DNA from: Fretibacterium fastidiosum
GTDB lineage: Bacteria > Synergistota > Synergistia > Synergistales > Aminobacteriaceae
Length of the DNA stretch: 64,000 bases
Reading direction: 5' to 3'
Assembly: GCF_964642095.1 (NCBI RefSeq)
Contig: NZ_OZ209244.1
Span: forward strand, 1,674,001-1,738,000
Part shown: piece by piece, positions 16,849-25,476 of the stretch
Numbering within the stretch: position 1 is the stretch's first letter
Layout: each line of letters opens with the position of its first letter
Notes under the pieces: generated by a model
Databases searched by the model: none
Told to the model about the DNA's origin: nothing
What the model saw: only the letters and a program-made list of their open reading frames with translations
Translations under genes and position numbers: made by a program

Positions 16849-17532
16849 TCATTCCTGCTGGATGCCGGGTTTGTCCTTTGCCCTGCGCTCAGCGCGTCCG
16901 ACGCCCTCCTCGCCCTCCGGGGGCCGATGGACGACGTCGGCGATTGAGATGAGCTGGCGTCGCCGCGGGCAGCCCTCGATGTGGTCGTTGACCACCCCGC
17001 AGGACTGGAGGTGCGAGTAGACCGTCACTGCCCCAAGGAACTTGAAGCCGCGCGCCTTCAGGTCCCGGCTGACGGCTGCGGACAGGGCGTTGCTGGCGGG
17101 GATGTTCCCCGCCTGGTGTCCGTCGTAGAGGATCGTCCTGCCCTCGGTGAAAGCCCACAGGTACTCGCTGAAGCTGCCGAACTCCTCCCGCACCTTCTGG
17201 AAGCAGCGGGCGTTGTCGATGATGGCCTGGATCTTGCGCGTGGCCCGGATCATGCCGGGAGTCTCCATGGCGCGGGCCACGTCCTCTCCGGTGAAGGCCG
17301 CCAGGCGGTTCCAGTCGAAGCCCGCAAGGCATTGGCGAAAGACCTCGCGCTTCTGCAGCACCGTGTTCCAGCTCAGCCCGCACTGCATGACCTCCATCAT
17401 CAGGTGCTCAAAGTGCTTCCCGTCCTCGTGGACGGGGACGCCCCACTCCGTGTCGTGGTAGCGGCGCATCTCCGAGTTCATCAGGGCCCAGGGGCAGCAG
17501 CCCGTCTCCATCGCACCGTCCGTCGTGCTCAC
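16849..17532 (-). CDS. tag: DNA-3-methyladenine glycosylase I
   Basis: Tag removes 3-methyladenine from alkylated DNA. The 227-residue product contains the family hallmarks: an N-terminal CCPW with RYHDTEWGVP (zinc and active-site region), the catalytic-domain stretch GLSWNTVLQKREVFR, and GVVNDHIEGCPRR near the C terminus with the last zinc ligands His and Cys. I chose GTG 17532, preceded by GAGGAGG at a normal distance; a start 54 bases upstream would add a non-conserved leader. The C-terminal tail after residue 200 is charged and not conserved. Confidence 0.92.
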   Translation of the reverse strand: MSTTDGAMETGCCPWALMNSEMRRYHDTEWGVPVHEDGKHFEHLMMEVMQCGLSWNTVLQKREVFRQCLAGFDWNRLAAFTGEDVARAMETPGMIRATRKIQAIIDNARCFQKVREEFGSFSEYLWAFTEGRTILYDGHQAGNIPASNALSAAVSRDLKARGFKFLGAVTVYSHLQSCGVVNDHIEGCPRRRQLISIADVVHRPPEGEEGVGRAERRAKDKPGIQQE

Positions 17533-17589
17533 TTGCGTTTCGCCTCCTCGTCGTACCCGTTCTGTCATACGGTGAGGATGACCCACCGT

Positions 17590-18210
17590 TCAGGCGTCGC
17601 CTCCGAGCATCGCGCTCAGGGCCTCCTGCGCCTGTTCGTAACTTTGAAACCGGATGGCCTGCATCCCGAAGTCCCGCGCCCCCTGGACGTTGGGCTCCAG
17701 GTCGTCGATGAAGACGCATCGGCCCGGCGTCAGGGCGTATCGCTCACAGAGGGCGGCGTAGATGGCCCGGTCCGGCTTCAGGAGCTTCACGTCGCAGGAG
17801 AAGACGCCGCCGTCCAGGGCGGGCAGGAAGTCCAGCACGCCGGGGTTGGCGTCCATGATGAGGCGCGAGTAGTTGGAGAGGAAGAGGACGCGCCGGCCCG
17901 TCGACTTGACCGATTGAATCCACGGGACGGCGTAGTCCAGCCGGCTCACGCAGCCCCCCACGTGCTCCATGAGCGTGCGGATCTCGCCCTCCCGGCGGGG
18001 CGCACCGGCGATGAAGCCCTCGACGATCGACTCCGTGCTCAGCACGCCCCGGTCCAACTCGTCCCACAGTCCCGTCCCCCAGAGCGCCTCGTTGATCTCC
18101 TGGATGGCCCTCTCGTCCCGGACCCAGCGATGGACGTAGCCGTTCCAGTCGAAGTTCGCCAGCACCCCTCCGATGTCGAAGATCACCGTGTCGATCGCAG
18201 CCGTACTCAT
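17590..18210 (-). CDS. HAD-superfamily hydrolase (epoxide-hydrolase-N/IA type)
   Basis: A 206-residue HAD phosphatase. Motif I is VIFDIGGVLANFDW, motif II is FLSNYS, the motif III lysine is in KLLKPDRAIY, and motif IV is CVFIDDLEPNV. The small helical cap inserted after motif I (about residues 18-90) is the IA type, as in YihX-like sugar phosphatases. The start is ATG 18210, beginning MSTAAIDTVIF; the longer open frame upstream runs through the divergent folD-like gene and is not coding. A -10-like TATACT on the minus strand lies at 18252-18247. Substrate not known. Confidence 0.85.
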   Translation of the reverse strand: MSTAAIDTVIFDIGGVLANFDWNGYVHRWVRDERAIQEINEALWGTGLWDELDRGVLSTESIVEGFIAGAPRREGEIRTLMEHVGGCVSRLDYAVPWIQSVKSTGRRVLFLSNYSRLIMDANPGVLDFLPALDGGVFSCDVKLLKPDRAIYAALCERYALTPGRCVFIDDLEPNVQGARDFGMQAIRFQSYEQAQEALSAMLGGDA

Positions 18211-18278
18211 CGTCTCACGTCCCCGTCCGCATAGATTTTTGAACGCAGTATAACACGACGTCCCGACGGACGTCAGGC

Positions 18279-18307
18279 TCGAAATAACGAGCCGGATACG
18301 GTACAAT
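18279..18307 (+). promoter_or_regulatory. Putative promoter of the folD-larB unit
   Basis: TCGAAA at 18279-18284 and TACAAT at 18302-18307 are 17 bases apart. The -10 matches consensus at five of six positions and the -35 at four. It lies about 100 bases ahead of the folD-like start, leaving a leader in which I see no riboswitch. Confidence 0.5.
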
Positions 18308-18408
18308 AATTTAAAAGGGAGTTTTATCCGCGTCCTGTGGGGGCGCGGCACCGTCGTCGTTCTTAATCTTGGATTGGGAAACTTGAATAAAGAAAGGAGC
18401 TGGTTCAA

Positions 18409-19263
18409 ATGACCGTCGTCATGAAGGGGGCCGAGGTTGCGGTCGGGATGAAGGAGGCGCTCCTGGCGGAGCACGCGGAGCTGAAGGGGATGGGCGTGGA
18501 TCCGAAGCTGGCCATCGTGAGGGTGGGGGCCAGAGGGGACGACCTGGCCTACGAGCGCGGAGCCCTGAAGCGCTTTGCCGGGCTGGGCATCACGACGCAG
18601 GTGTACGAGTTGCCGGAGGACATCGAGCAGGCGGATTTCGACGCGGAGTTCGGGAAGGTCAACGCGGACCCGAAGGTCCACGGCATCCTCCTGTTTCGCC
18701 CGCTTCCAGGCGGCCTGAGCGACGAGGCGGCGCGCCGGACCATTGACCCCCGCAAGGACGTGGATGGAATGAGCCCCATCAGCTCGGCCATGGTCTTTGC
18801 GGGCGCGAGGGACGGCTTTGCCCCCTGCACGCCGGGCGCGGTGATGGAGATGCTGGCGCACTACGAGGTGGACCTCAAGGGAAAGAACGTGACCCTCGTG
18901 GGGCGCAGCATGGTGGTGGGGCGCCCGCTGGCGATGCTGATGCTGGCAGCGAACGCCACGGTGACGATCTGCCACACGAAGACCGTGGACATGCCGGCCG
19001 TCTGCCGTCGCGCGGACATCGTGGTCGCCGCGGCGGGGAAGGCGGGCATGATCGGCGCGGACTGCGTGACGGACAGGAGCATCGTCGTGGACGTGGGCAT
19101 CAACGTGGGGCCGGACGGCAAGCTCTGCGGCGACGTGGACTTTGAGGCCGTGTCGTCCATCGTCAGCATGGTGAGCCCCGTGCCGGGTGGCGTGGGGGCC
19201 GTAACGACGTCCGTCCTGGCCAGAAACACGCTGCGGGCCGCACGGCTTTTGACGAAACGCTGA
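18409..19263 (+). CDS. folD: FolD-like methylene-tetrahydrofolate dehydrogenase/cyclohydrolase, atypical active site
   Basis: FolD normally interconverts methylene-, methenyl- and formyl-tetrahydrofolate. The 284-residue length, GRSMVVGRPLAMLML nucleotide motif, PRKDVDG and PVPGGVGAVT all fit the family. Lined up with E. coli FolD, however, the catalytic lysine of YVASK is replaced (YERGA here), although a Lys occurs two residues later. The Gln of VQLPLP is also changed (LFRPLPGG), and the Asn of PYNVG is missing (PISSA). So it is either a divergent subfamily using another base or an enzyme with altered activity. ATG 18409 has AAGGAG upstream. larB follows five bases later. Confidence 0.8.
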   Translation: MTVVMKGAEVAVGMKEALLAEHAELKGMGVDPKLAIVRVGARGDDLAYERGALKRFAGLGITTQVYELPEDIEQADFDAEFGKVNADPKVHGILLFRPLPGGLSDEAARRTIDPRKDVDGMSPISSAMVFAGARDGFAPCTPGAVMEMLAHYEVDLKGKNVTLVGRSMVVGRPLAMLMLAANATVTICHTKTVDMPAVCRRADIVVAAAGKAGMIGADCVTDRSIVVDVGINVGPDGKLCGDVDFEAVSSIVSMVSPVPGGVGAVTTSVLARNTLRAARLLTKR

Positions 19264-19268
19264 GGGCC

Positions 19269-20024
19269 ATGTCCCTGTCCGTCCGCCAGGTGCTCCAGCG
19301 GGTGAGCGAAGGGACGATGAGCGTCGAGGACGCGCTGCTGCACGTGAAGGAAAAGCCCTTCGAGGACCTGGGCTTCGCCAAGGTGGACCTGCACCGCAGG
19401 GTCCGCCAGGGTGCGGCGGAGGTCATCTACGGCGCGGGCAAGACGCCGGAGCAGATAGTGGGCATCCTGGAGGCGATGCGGCGGAACGGACAGGGGCCCG
19501 TCCTCATCACGCGCCTGTCGCCGGAGGCCGCGGAGGCCGTCGGCCGGTCCTGCGCGCTGGACTACCACGAGGAGCCCCGCGTCGGCATCGTGGGAGACCT
19601 GCCGCAGCCCGATGGGATCGGGCGCATTATTGTGGCCACGGGGGGGACCAGCGACATCCCCGTGGCGGAGGAGGCCGCGCTGACGGCCGAGGTGCTGGGC
19701 AGCGAGGTGCAGCGGCTCTACGACGTCGGCGTGGCGGGTCTCCATCGCACCCTCTCCCACCTGGAGGACATCATGAGCGCCAGCGTCCTCATCGCGGTGG
19801 CGGGCATGGAGGGGGCCCTGGCCAGCGTGCTGGGCGGCCTGGCGGAGTGTCCGGTCATCGCCGTGCCCACCAGCGTGGGCTACGGGGTGTCCTTCGGCGG
19901 TCTGGCGGCGCTCCTCGCGATGCTGAACTCCTGCAGCAGCGGCGTGACGGTGGTCAACATCGACAACGGCTTCGGGGCGGGGTACTGCGCCAACCGAATC
20001 AATCACATGGGCGTTAAGAGATGA
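19269..20024 (+). CDS. larB: Nickel pincer cofactor biosynthesis protein LarB
   Basis: LarB carboxylates nicotinic acid adenine dinucleotide at the start of synthesis of the nickel pincer cofactor used by lactate racemase and related enzymes. The 251-residue product has the LarB N-terminal helical part (LHVKEKPFEDLGFAKVDLHR), then a PurE-like domain with GAGKTPEQI, VATGGTSDIPVAEEAALTA and GMEGALASVLGG..VIAVPTSVGYG. ATG 19269 is five bases after the folD-like stop. larC and larE are not in this window, so the rest of the pathway must lie elsewhere or be absent. Confidence 0.93.
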   Translation: MSLSVRQVLQRVSEGTMSVEDALLHVKEKPFEDLGFAKVDLHRRVRQGAAEVIYGAGKTPEQIVGILEAMRRNGQGPVLITRLSPEAAEAVGRSCALDYHEEPRVGIVGDLPQPDGIGRIIVATGGTSDIPVAEEAALTAEVLGSEVQRLYDVGVAGLHRTLSHLEDIMSASVLIAVAGMEGALASVLGGLAECPVIAVPTSVGYGVSFGGLAALLAMLNSCSSGVTVVNIDNGFGAGYCANRINHMGVKR

Positions 20025-20025
20025 A

Positions 20026-20048
20026 ATAGCGGGGCCAGGCCCCGCTAT
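20026..20048. terminator. Bidirectional terminator hairpin between larB and the GGDEF gene
   Basis: ATAGCGGGGCC and GGCCCCGCTAT are perfect complementary arms separated by one base. The structure begins two bases after the larB stop and contains the stop codon of the convergent diguanylate cyclase gene at 20047-20045. A short CTTT follows on the plus side and TTTCAT on the minus side. Confidence 0.75.
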
Positions 20049-21430
20049 CTTTCATCCTGTCTTCTTCTGTCCCGCTCGCCCTCCGGCCCGCAGCCCGTTC
20101 CCCAGTTGGGGGTGAGGCGTTTGCGGCGGTCCACGCCGCCGGGGGCGCCTTTGTCGCTGACGCGGCGCTCCTTCTCCATGGAGGGGTCGTAGATGACGCA
20201 GCAGGCGCGCCCGCTGTGCTTCGCCTGGTAGAGGGCCAGATCGCTCCGGTGGATGAGGTGGTCGATGGCCGAACCGGTCTCGCTCTCGGTCGTCTTGGTG
20301 ATTCCACCGCTGATGGTGAGGTTCGCCATTTTATCGGAGCTGTGGAAGTAGGCGGCCATGTCCTGAATGAATTGGTCCACCCGTCCCTTGAGGTCCTCCA
20401 CCGACAGGTCCCCAAAGAACACCATCATGAACTCGTCCCCGCCCAGTCGGGCGATGAAAGCGTCCGGGAAGGTGTGCTGCATCATCTCAGCGGTGGCGGC
20501 GAGCGCCGCGTCGCCCGTCTGGTGCCCCCAGGTGTCGTTGACCTCCTTAAAGTGGTCGAGGTCCAGGTAGACGCAGATGACGTGTTCCTCGTCCTGGTGG
20601 GACTGCATGTAGTTCTGGAAGTACCAGCGCGAGGCCAGACCGGTGAGGGCGTCCTGCCGGGCGATCTCCAGGAGCTGCTGCTGAAACTTCAACTCCTTCG
20701 TCATGTCCCGTGCGACGCTGACGGTGCCGATGATCGTACCGTCCTCGTCGAAGATGGGGGTCTTGTAGGTCTTCAACCGGCGCAGGCCCTCCGGTCCCCT
20801 GACCTCCTCGTCGAAGACACAGGTCTTTCCCTGACGGATGACCTCTTTGTCCGTCTCGGGGCAGGCGTACTCGTCCTTCGCCCCCTCATCTTCCGGCATC
20901 CTCCAGATGTAGTAGTGTCCGCGTCCCTGGATTTCCTCTTTCGTCTTCCCGACGAGCTGGCAGAAGGCGTCGTTGACCTTGACGTGGGCGCCCTTCAGGT
21001 CCTTGTACCAGATGAGGTCCGGCAGGGGATCGATGGTCTGATTCAGCTGATTTTGAGCTGTCCAGAGGTCCTTCTCCGCCTGGATCTCCCGCAGGATGCG
21101 TTGAAAACGAAAACGCAGCATCGCGGGGGAGAGAGGCTTTACCCACACGTCGTCCCACAGTGCCAGGTCCTTTTCGGACAGGTTCTTCGGACGGGAGGTG
21201 CAGAGGATACGCTTTGCACCCCCATCAATGGACGCGCACAAATCTCCCTCCGAGAGCCCCGCGCTCTCGTCGAGGATGACGATCTGGCGATCCCTCCGAG
21301 GCAGACCTCCCAGCGGCTTCAAGGGCTGGAAGTAGTGGATGAAGCGCGGAAGCGGCGCCACCCCCTTCAGGACGCTCAGGGAAACGTCGTCAAGCCCGTA
21401 GCAGCTGATGATGAGCTTGCAAGAGTACAA
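20045..21430 (-). CDS. PAS-domain diguanylate cyclase with receiver-like N terminus
   Basis: The 461-residue protein has three parts. Residues 1-125 resemble a degenerate response-receiver fold (VILDESAGL, ILCTSRPKNLSE, WVKPLSP) without a clear phospho-acceptor Asp. Residues 135-265 are a PAS domain (DLIWYKDLKGAHVKVNDAF) that may bind a ligand. The GGDEF domain spans about 275-420 with intact RLGGDEF, so it should make cyclic di-GMP. The inhibitory RxxD site nine residues before GGDEF is absent (FPDA). The last 40 residues are charged and disordered. TTG 21430 is the start, ten bases after AAGGAGG. Cytoplasmic; it lies opposite a chemoreceptor. Confidence 0.88.
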   Translation of the reverse strand: MYSCKLIISCYGLDDVSLSVLKGVAPLPRFIHYFQPLKPLGGLPRRDRQIVILDESAGLSEGDLCASIDGGAKRILCTSRPKNLSEKDLALWDDVWVKPLSPAMLRFRFQRILREIQAEKDLWTAQNQLNQTIDPLPDLIWYKDLKGAHVKVNDAFCQLVGKTKEEIQGRGHYYIWRMPEDEGAKDEYACPETDKEVIRQGKTCVFDEEVRGPEGLRRLKTYKTPIFDEDGTIIGTVSVARDMTKELKFQQQLLEIARQDALTGLASRWYFQNYMQSHQDEEHVICVYLDLDHFKEVNDTWGHQTGDAALAATAEMMQHTFPDAFIARLGGDEFMMVFFGDLSVEDLKGRVDQFIQDMAAYFHSSDKMANLTISGGITKTTESETGSAIDHLIHRSDLALYQAKHSGRACCVIYDPSMEKERRVSDKGAPGGVDRRKRLTPNWGTGCGPEGERDRRRQDER

Positions 21431-21657
21431 TCCTGCTCCGCCTCCTTAAAATTTGTCCGAAAGTTTTTCGCGGTTCATGATTACCGACCAACTTGCACGT
21501 TGATTTATTATTATGCCAGATATCTCGAAAAAAGCAAAAAGACACCGTCGGGAACCTGTTGTTCGTGGCGCGGCGTCCCCCTGGAGGTCGATCTTTGAGA
21601 TTGCTGGAACGGCTGCTCGTGCGAGGGCGGAGATGAGCACGAACGGGCGGGTTTTGC

Positions 21658-21686
21658 TTGACAAACTGATGCGGCGGAATTACAAT
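21658..21686 (+). promoter_or_regulatory. Strong sigma-70 promoter of the chemoreceptor gene
   Basis: TTGACA at 21658-21663, a 17-base spacer, and TACAAT at 21681-21686. The match is near perfect, with the gene start 55 bases downstream of the -10. The 310-base gap between this gene and the divergent GGDEF gene otherwise shows only AT-rich sequence at 21480-21540. Confidence 0.85.
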
Positions 21687-21740
21687 TTTTAGGAGGGGAA
21701 TTGTATCGTCACTTTGTAAAATTCTGGAGGAGGACTCTTT

Positions 21741-23798
21741 ATGTCTATTCGTGGAAAACTGCGCTTGATCGCAGGAGCAATTTTCCTGGTGATCCTCTTG
21801 ATGACCAGCGTGACTTACGTTCGATCGGGAGCAATGCTCGACAGTTTTCTGAAGAGTTCTGGCACCGAAATTGCAGTTGGGGCTGCAAACATCGTCCAGG
21901 GTGAACTTAACCGCTACATCGCTACCATAAACGTTGCTGCAGCCGCCATGCGCCAATCCTACATCGACGCAGAGAACCCTGATGCCGGGGCAAGGAACGT
22001 TGAGGCGATCTGCGAAAAGATTCTGAAGAACGCTGAGGACAAGAACATCCTGAACCTCTACCTGGCGCTCGAGTCCACCGGGTTATTGGCCATCGCAAGC
22101 TCCGAGGGCAAGTGGGTGGCCCCGGCGGGGTATGACGCCCGGACGCGGGGTTGGTATCAGCAGGCTGTGGCCGACCGCGGGGCGACCAAGTTCAGCGCTC
22201 CCTATGTCGAGGCTGCTTCAGGGAAGCTGGTGATTGCAGCCACAAAGGCCGTTTATGACGACTCCGGCAAACTGGTGGGCGTGGCATCTATTGAGGTGGA
22301 TTTGGACAAGCTGAGCGCTTTTGTGGTTAGCCAGAAGGTCTTCGGTCAGGGATCGGGCGCCCTCGTGCAGAAGGACGGCACGTTCATTGCCCACAGCAAC
22401 AAGGACTACGTTTTGAAGGCCAACCTCCTCAATGGGCAGGAGTTCGATGCGTCCGTCCATCAGTTTGCGGTCAAAGTCGTGGGCGGTGGGACGGGCTTCG
22501 CAGACTACCTCAACAACGGGGAAAGGCGGCGCGTCTTTTACGCGCCTGCAGGCCACGACTTCTTCTTTATCGTGTTCTTCCCGATATCGGTGATTCACTC
22601 GATGGTGCATGGCCTGACGGTCTTCCTCGTCCTCATCGCTGCGGCGGCGCTCCTCGTCATCGGCTTTCTCATCTTCGCCATCATGCGCAGCCTCTCCCGC
22701 TCCCTCAAAGGCATGAGTGCTGCGACGGTCGAACTGGGCAGGGGCGACCTGACGGTCCGCTTCGACGAGACGGGACGCGACGAGTTGTCGGGCATGTCCA
22801 GGGAGCTCAACGCGATGATCGCTTCCGTGTCCGAAACGCTTCGCAACATCCGGATCGAGGCTGACGAAACCTCGAGACAGGCCGATACTCTTGCGGCCCT
22901 GTCCGAGGAGACCCTCGCATCGATGAAAGAGGTTTCGGCTTCCATCGAGCGCGTCAACGGCGTCGTCAGCTCCGCCTCCTCCGCGACGGAGGAGACCCGT
23001 GCATCCGTCTCGGAGATTGCCGACAGCGCTCAGTCCAGCGCACAGAGCGCTACCGAGAGCGCCGAACAGGCTTCCCGCGTGGCGGACGTCTCCAAGAACG
23101 CCGTGGATGAGGTCGGGGCCGTCGTCACGGGCATGAGGGAGGCAAAGGACAAGTCCAGCCATAGCATCGCCCAGATTCAAGAGCTTGGGGAGTCGGTCAA
23201 CGCGATATCCTCCTTCGTGACCACGATCACCTCCATCGCCGATCAGACGAACCTTCTCGCCTTGAACGCCGCCATCGAGGCCGCGAGGGCGGGAGAAGCG
23301 GGGCGGGGATTCGCCGTCGTCGCCGAGGAGGTGCGCAAGCTGGCCGAGGAATCGGCTCATGCGGCTCAGGAGATCGAGAAGTTGATAGCGGGCCTTCAAA
23401 AGCACTCTGAAAGCTCCGTCGAGGCGACGAAGGAGACGGAGAAGCTCCTGATCGAGACATCGGCGACGGCGGAGGTGACGCAGCAGAAGCTGAACGGCGC
23501 CATGGACGCCATTGCCCGTCTGAACGATGCCATTCAGAACATCGCCGCGATATCCGAGGAGCAGGCCGCCTCTTCCGAGGAGATGACGTCGGCCATACAG
23601 CACGTCGCAGACGCCAATCACGGCGTGGTTGAGGCCGCCGATTCGATTCAAACCGCGACCCGCGAGACGACCAGGGCCGCCGAATCCATCGCCGGCGCCG
23701 CACAGGGCCTGGCCTCCACGGCGGAGAAGCTGCAGGGCTTCATCGGCTCGTTCTTCCTCGAAAAACAGGGCGATATCGTTCCGAAAAAAAATCGATGA
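21741..23798 (+). CDS. Methyl-accepting chemotaxis protein with Cache sensor domain
   Basis: A 685-residue transmembrane chemoreceptor. A first helix spans residues 8-27, a double-Cache-like periplasmic sensor about 35-280 (RTRGWYQQAV, GVASIEVDLDKL, FIAHSNKDYV), and a second helix about 285-312. A HAMP linker follows, then a long helical signalling domain whose hairpin tip is TNLLALNAAIEAARAGEAGRG. The periplasmic motif with RGWYQQA suggests small ligands such as amino acids or carboxylates. ATG 21741 has GGAGGAG upstream. No C-terminal CheR-binding pentapeptide is seen. Confidence 0.93.
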   Translation: MSIRGKLRLIAGAIFLVILLMTSVTYVRSGAMLDSFLKSSGTEIAVGAANIVQGELNRYIATINVAAAAMRQSYIDAENPDAGARNVEAICEKILKNAEDKNILNLYLALESTGLLAIASSEGKWVAPAGYDARTRGWYQQAVADRGATKFSAPYVEAASGKLVIAATKAVYDDSGKLVGVASIEVDLDKLSAFVVSQKVFGQGSGALVQKDGTFIAHSNKDYVLKANLLNGQEFDASVHQFAVKVVGGGTGFADYLNNGERRRVFYAPAGHDFFFIVFFPISVIHSMVHGLTVFLVLIAAAALLVIGFLIFAIMRSLSRSLKGMSAATVELGRGDLTVRFDETGRDELSGMSRELNAMIASVSETLRNIRIEADETSRQADTLAALSEETLASMKEVSASIERVNGVVSSASSATEETRASVSEIADSAQSSAQSATESAEQASRVADVSKNAVDEVGAVVTGMREAKDKSSHSIAQIQELGESVNAISSFVTTITSIADQTNLLALNAAIEAARAGEAGRGFAVVAEEVRKLAEESAHAAQEIEKLIAGLQKHSESSVEATKETEKLLIETSATAEVTQQKLNGAMDAIARLNDAIQNIAAISEEQAASSEEMTSAIQHVADANHGVVEAADSIQTATRETTRAAESIAGAAQGLASTAEKLQGFIGSFFLEKQGDIVPKKNR

Positions 23799-23818
23799 CG
23801 TCCGAATCCTGAAGCGAG

Positions 23819-23856
23819 GCCCCCGACGGGCTAAAAAAGTCCGTCGGGGGCTTTTT
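23819..23856 (+). terminator. Rho-independent terminator after the chemoreceptor gene
   Basis: An eleven-base stem, GCCCCCGACGG with CCGTCGGGGGC, around an eleven-base A-rich loop, is followed by TTTTT. It lies 21 bases after the stop. Confidence 0.92.
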
Positions 23857-24015
23857 CATCTGCTGAAGCGCCAACCTTCACCTGGATGGCCCGCGGCGCG
23901 GACGCTCCCCGCCTTCGGCCCCGGGAGGCCTGAAAGCTGCTTCCACGAGGCTTGGGGCGGTTGCATTTAGCCGGTTGATCTGTTAATTTAGTATGAAGAA
24001 GGGAGGGATTTTGGA

Positions 24016-24852
24016 ATGCAGAGCAACTTTTTGAGCCCCGCGGAGGTCGCGGAGCTGGTTGTGGGCGTGGGGCAGCGGAAGGCGGAGATGTCCGTGACGA
24101 ACCAGCTGATCCTCGGCGTGATGGCGGGGGCGTTCATCGCGTTTGGGGCGGCCGGGTCCTGCGTCGCCGTCCACACGGTGGAGTCCGCCGGAGTGGCAAA
24201 GGCCCTGGCGGGCGCGCTCTTCGCCGCAGGGCTCATCATGGTGGTGGTGGCGGGGGGCGAGCTCTTCACGGGGAACTCCCTCATGCTCATGGCCCTGGCC
24301 GAGGGGCGGATCTCCCCGTGGCAGCTCCTGCGCAGCTGGCTCGTCGTCTACGCCGGGAACTTCGCGGGCGCGCTTCTCACCGCCGGGTTGGTGTGCCTGT
24401 CCGGGCAGTGGGGGATGTCGGGGGGGCTCTTGGGGGCCTCGGTCATCAAGACGGCCGCCGGCAAGACGGCCCTGTCCTTCCAGAACGCCTTCTTCCTGGG
24501 CATCCTCTGCAACTGGCTGGTCTGCCTTGCGGTGTGGATGAGCTTCGCCGCGCGGGACATCGCGGGCAAGGTGCTGGTGATCTTCTTTCCCATCTGGATC
24601 TTCGTGACGTCGGGCTTTGAGCACAGCGTGGCCAACATGTACTACATCCCCGCAGGCATCCTGGCCGCGGCGGACCCGGCCCTGGCGGAGCGGGCAGCTT
24701 CCGTCGGGCTGTCGCCGGAGGCCCTGGCGAACCTGAACTGGGGCGCCATGCTTCAGGCGAACCTCCTGCCCGTTACCCTGGGTAACGTTGTGGGCGGCGG
24801 CGTCCTCGTGGCCTTGGCCTGCTGGTTCGTCTACCGGCGGGACAAGCGGTAG
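24016..24852 (+). CDS. Formate/nitrite transporter family channel
   Basis: A FocA/NirC-type pentameric channel for small monovalent anions such as formate or nitrite. The 278-residue protein has six hydrophobic helices. Family signatures are visible: GAAGSC and GGELFTGNSL in the first broken helix, and GFEHSVANMYYIP, which carries the conserved pore histidine. Formate is the likely cargo in a fermenting anaerobe, but hydrosulfide or nitrite cannot be excluded. ATG 24016 has GGGAGGG upstream. It is a single-gene unit between two hairpins (23819-23856 and 24872-24893). Confidence 0.92.
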   Translation: MQSNFLSPAEVAELVVGVGQRKAEMSVTNQLILGVMAGAFIAFGAAGSCVAVHTVESAGVAKALAGALFAAGLIMVVVAGGELFTGNSLMLMALAEGRISPWQLLRSWLVVYAGNFAGALLTAGLVCLSGQWGMSGGLLGASVIKTAAGKTALSFQNAFFLGILCNWLVCLAVWMSFAARDIAGKVLVIFFPIWIFVTSGFEHSVANMYYIPAGILAAADPALAERAASVGLSPEALANLNWGAMLQANLLPVTLGNVVGGGVLVALACWFVYRRDKR

Positions 24853-24871
24853 GGCCGAAGACAACGCAAAA

Positions 24872-24893
24872 GGGGCCGGAACGCTCCGGCCCC
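24872..24893 (+). terminator. Terminator-like hairpin after the FNT channel gene
   Basis: GGGGCCGGA and TCCGGCCCC form a nine-base-pair perfect stem with loop ACGC, twenty bases after the stop. The following run is TGAAAATTG, so a strong T tract is missing. Confidence 0.6.
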
Positions 24894-25476
24894 TGAAAAT
24901 TGAAAAATCCCCGCATGTACCGTGTCCTGAAAGTCTTGACCCGCTCCCATAACGAATGGGACTGTCTCGCCTCAGTTCAGTCAGCGTAAGCCGTCATCCC
25001 CGACGAGAACGTTCGTCCCCGCTGGAATCGAGTGTTGGCTCAAGACATTATCACGATCACGCATACCGCAGGGGTATTGCGTTCCATCACGCTGTTATTA
25101 TATCAGAAAATCCACGAAAATCTCCCTGGAACACCCTTAGGGCCTCAAGAAACATGGGGTAACTCGCGAGTGCTGTCGGGGGCAACCGGGCTTGGTTCAG
25201 GGGAGGCAATCCTATTAAACGCGAATTGGTATCAGGCACCAGGGGGGATCATACGTTTGAGTGTCCTCAACGACCTGGCCGGTGTTCCCCTCCGCGAGGT
25301 TGACGGTTTTTCCGTGCGGGGGCGCGCTCGATTCCTGCCTTCTGCGGAATGAGCCCGCCTGTCGGCACGCTATAATAACGGTCGGCCCCGCGTCCTGCCC
25401 AAAACGGCGGCGGGGTTTTTCGGAAAGCTAAGATGTCGGACGAGACGAATGAACGCGAATTGAGGAGGCTGTGACG
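24894..25476. other. 583-base intergenic region with a repeat relic and the hutI leader
   Basis: I see no gene here. The middle is AT-mixed and contains a solo end of the family-C miniature element at 25197-25235. A -10-like TATAAT lies at 25371-25376, with no good -35. A GC-rich segment followed by five T lies at 25386-25420, which could be a weak terminator or attenuator ahead of hutI. Confidence 0.5.
25197..25235 (+). repeat. Solo right end of family-C miniature element
   Basis: The stretch from TCAGGGGAGGCAATCC to CGCGAATTGGTAT is nearly identical to the right end of the complete element at 46284-46564. The left end is not found in this intergenic region, so the copy is truncated or recombined. 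Confidence 0.7.

Noticed and set aside
24980..25040. REP-like sequence (CGTCATCCCC..CCCCGCTGGAATC) in the 24894-25476 gap.
   Set aside because: It resembles widespread palindromic repeats, but the pairing is poor and I find no second copy in the window.
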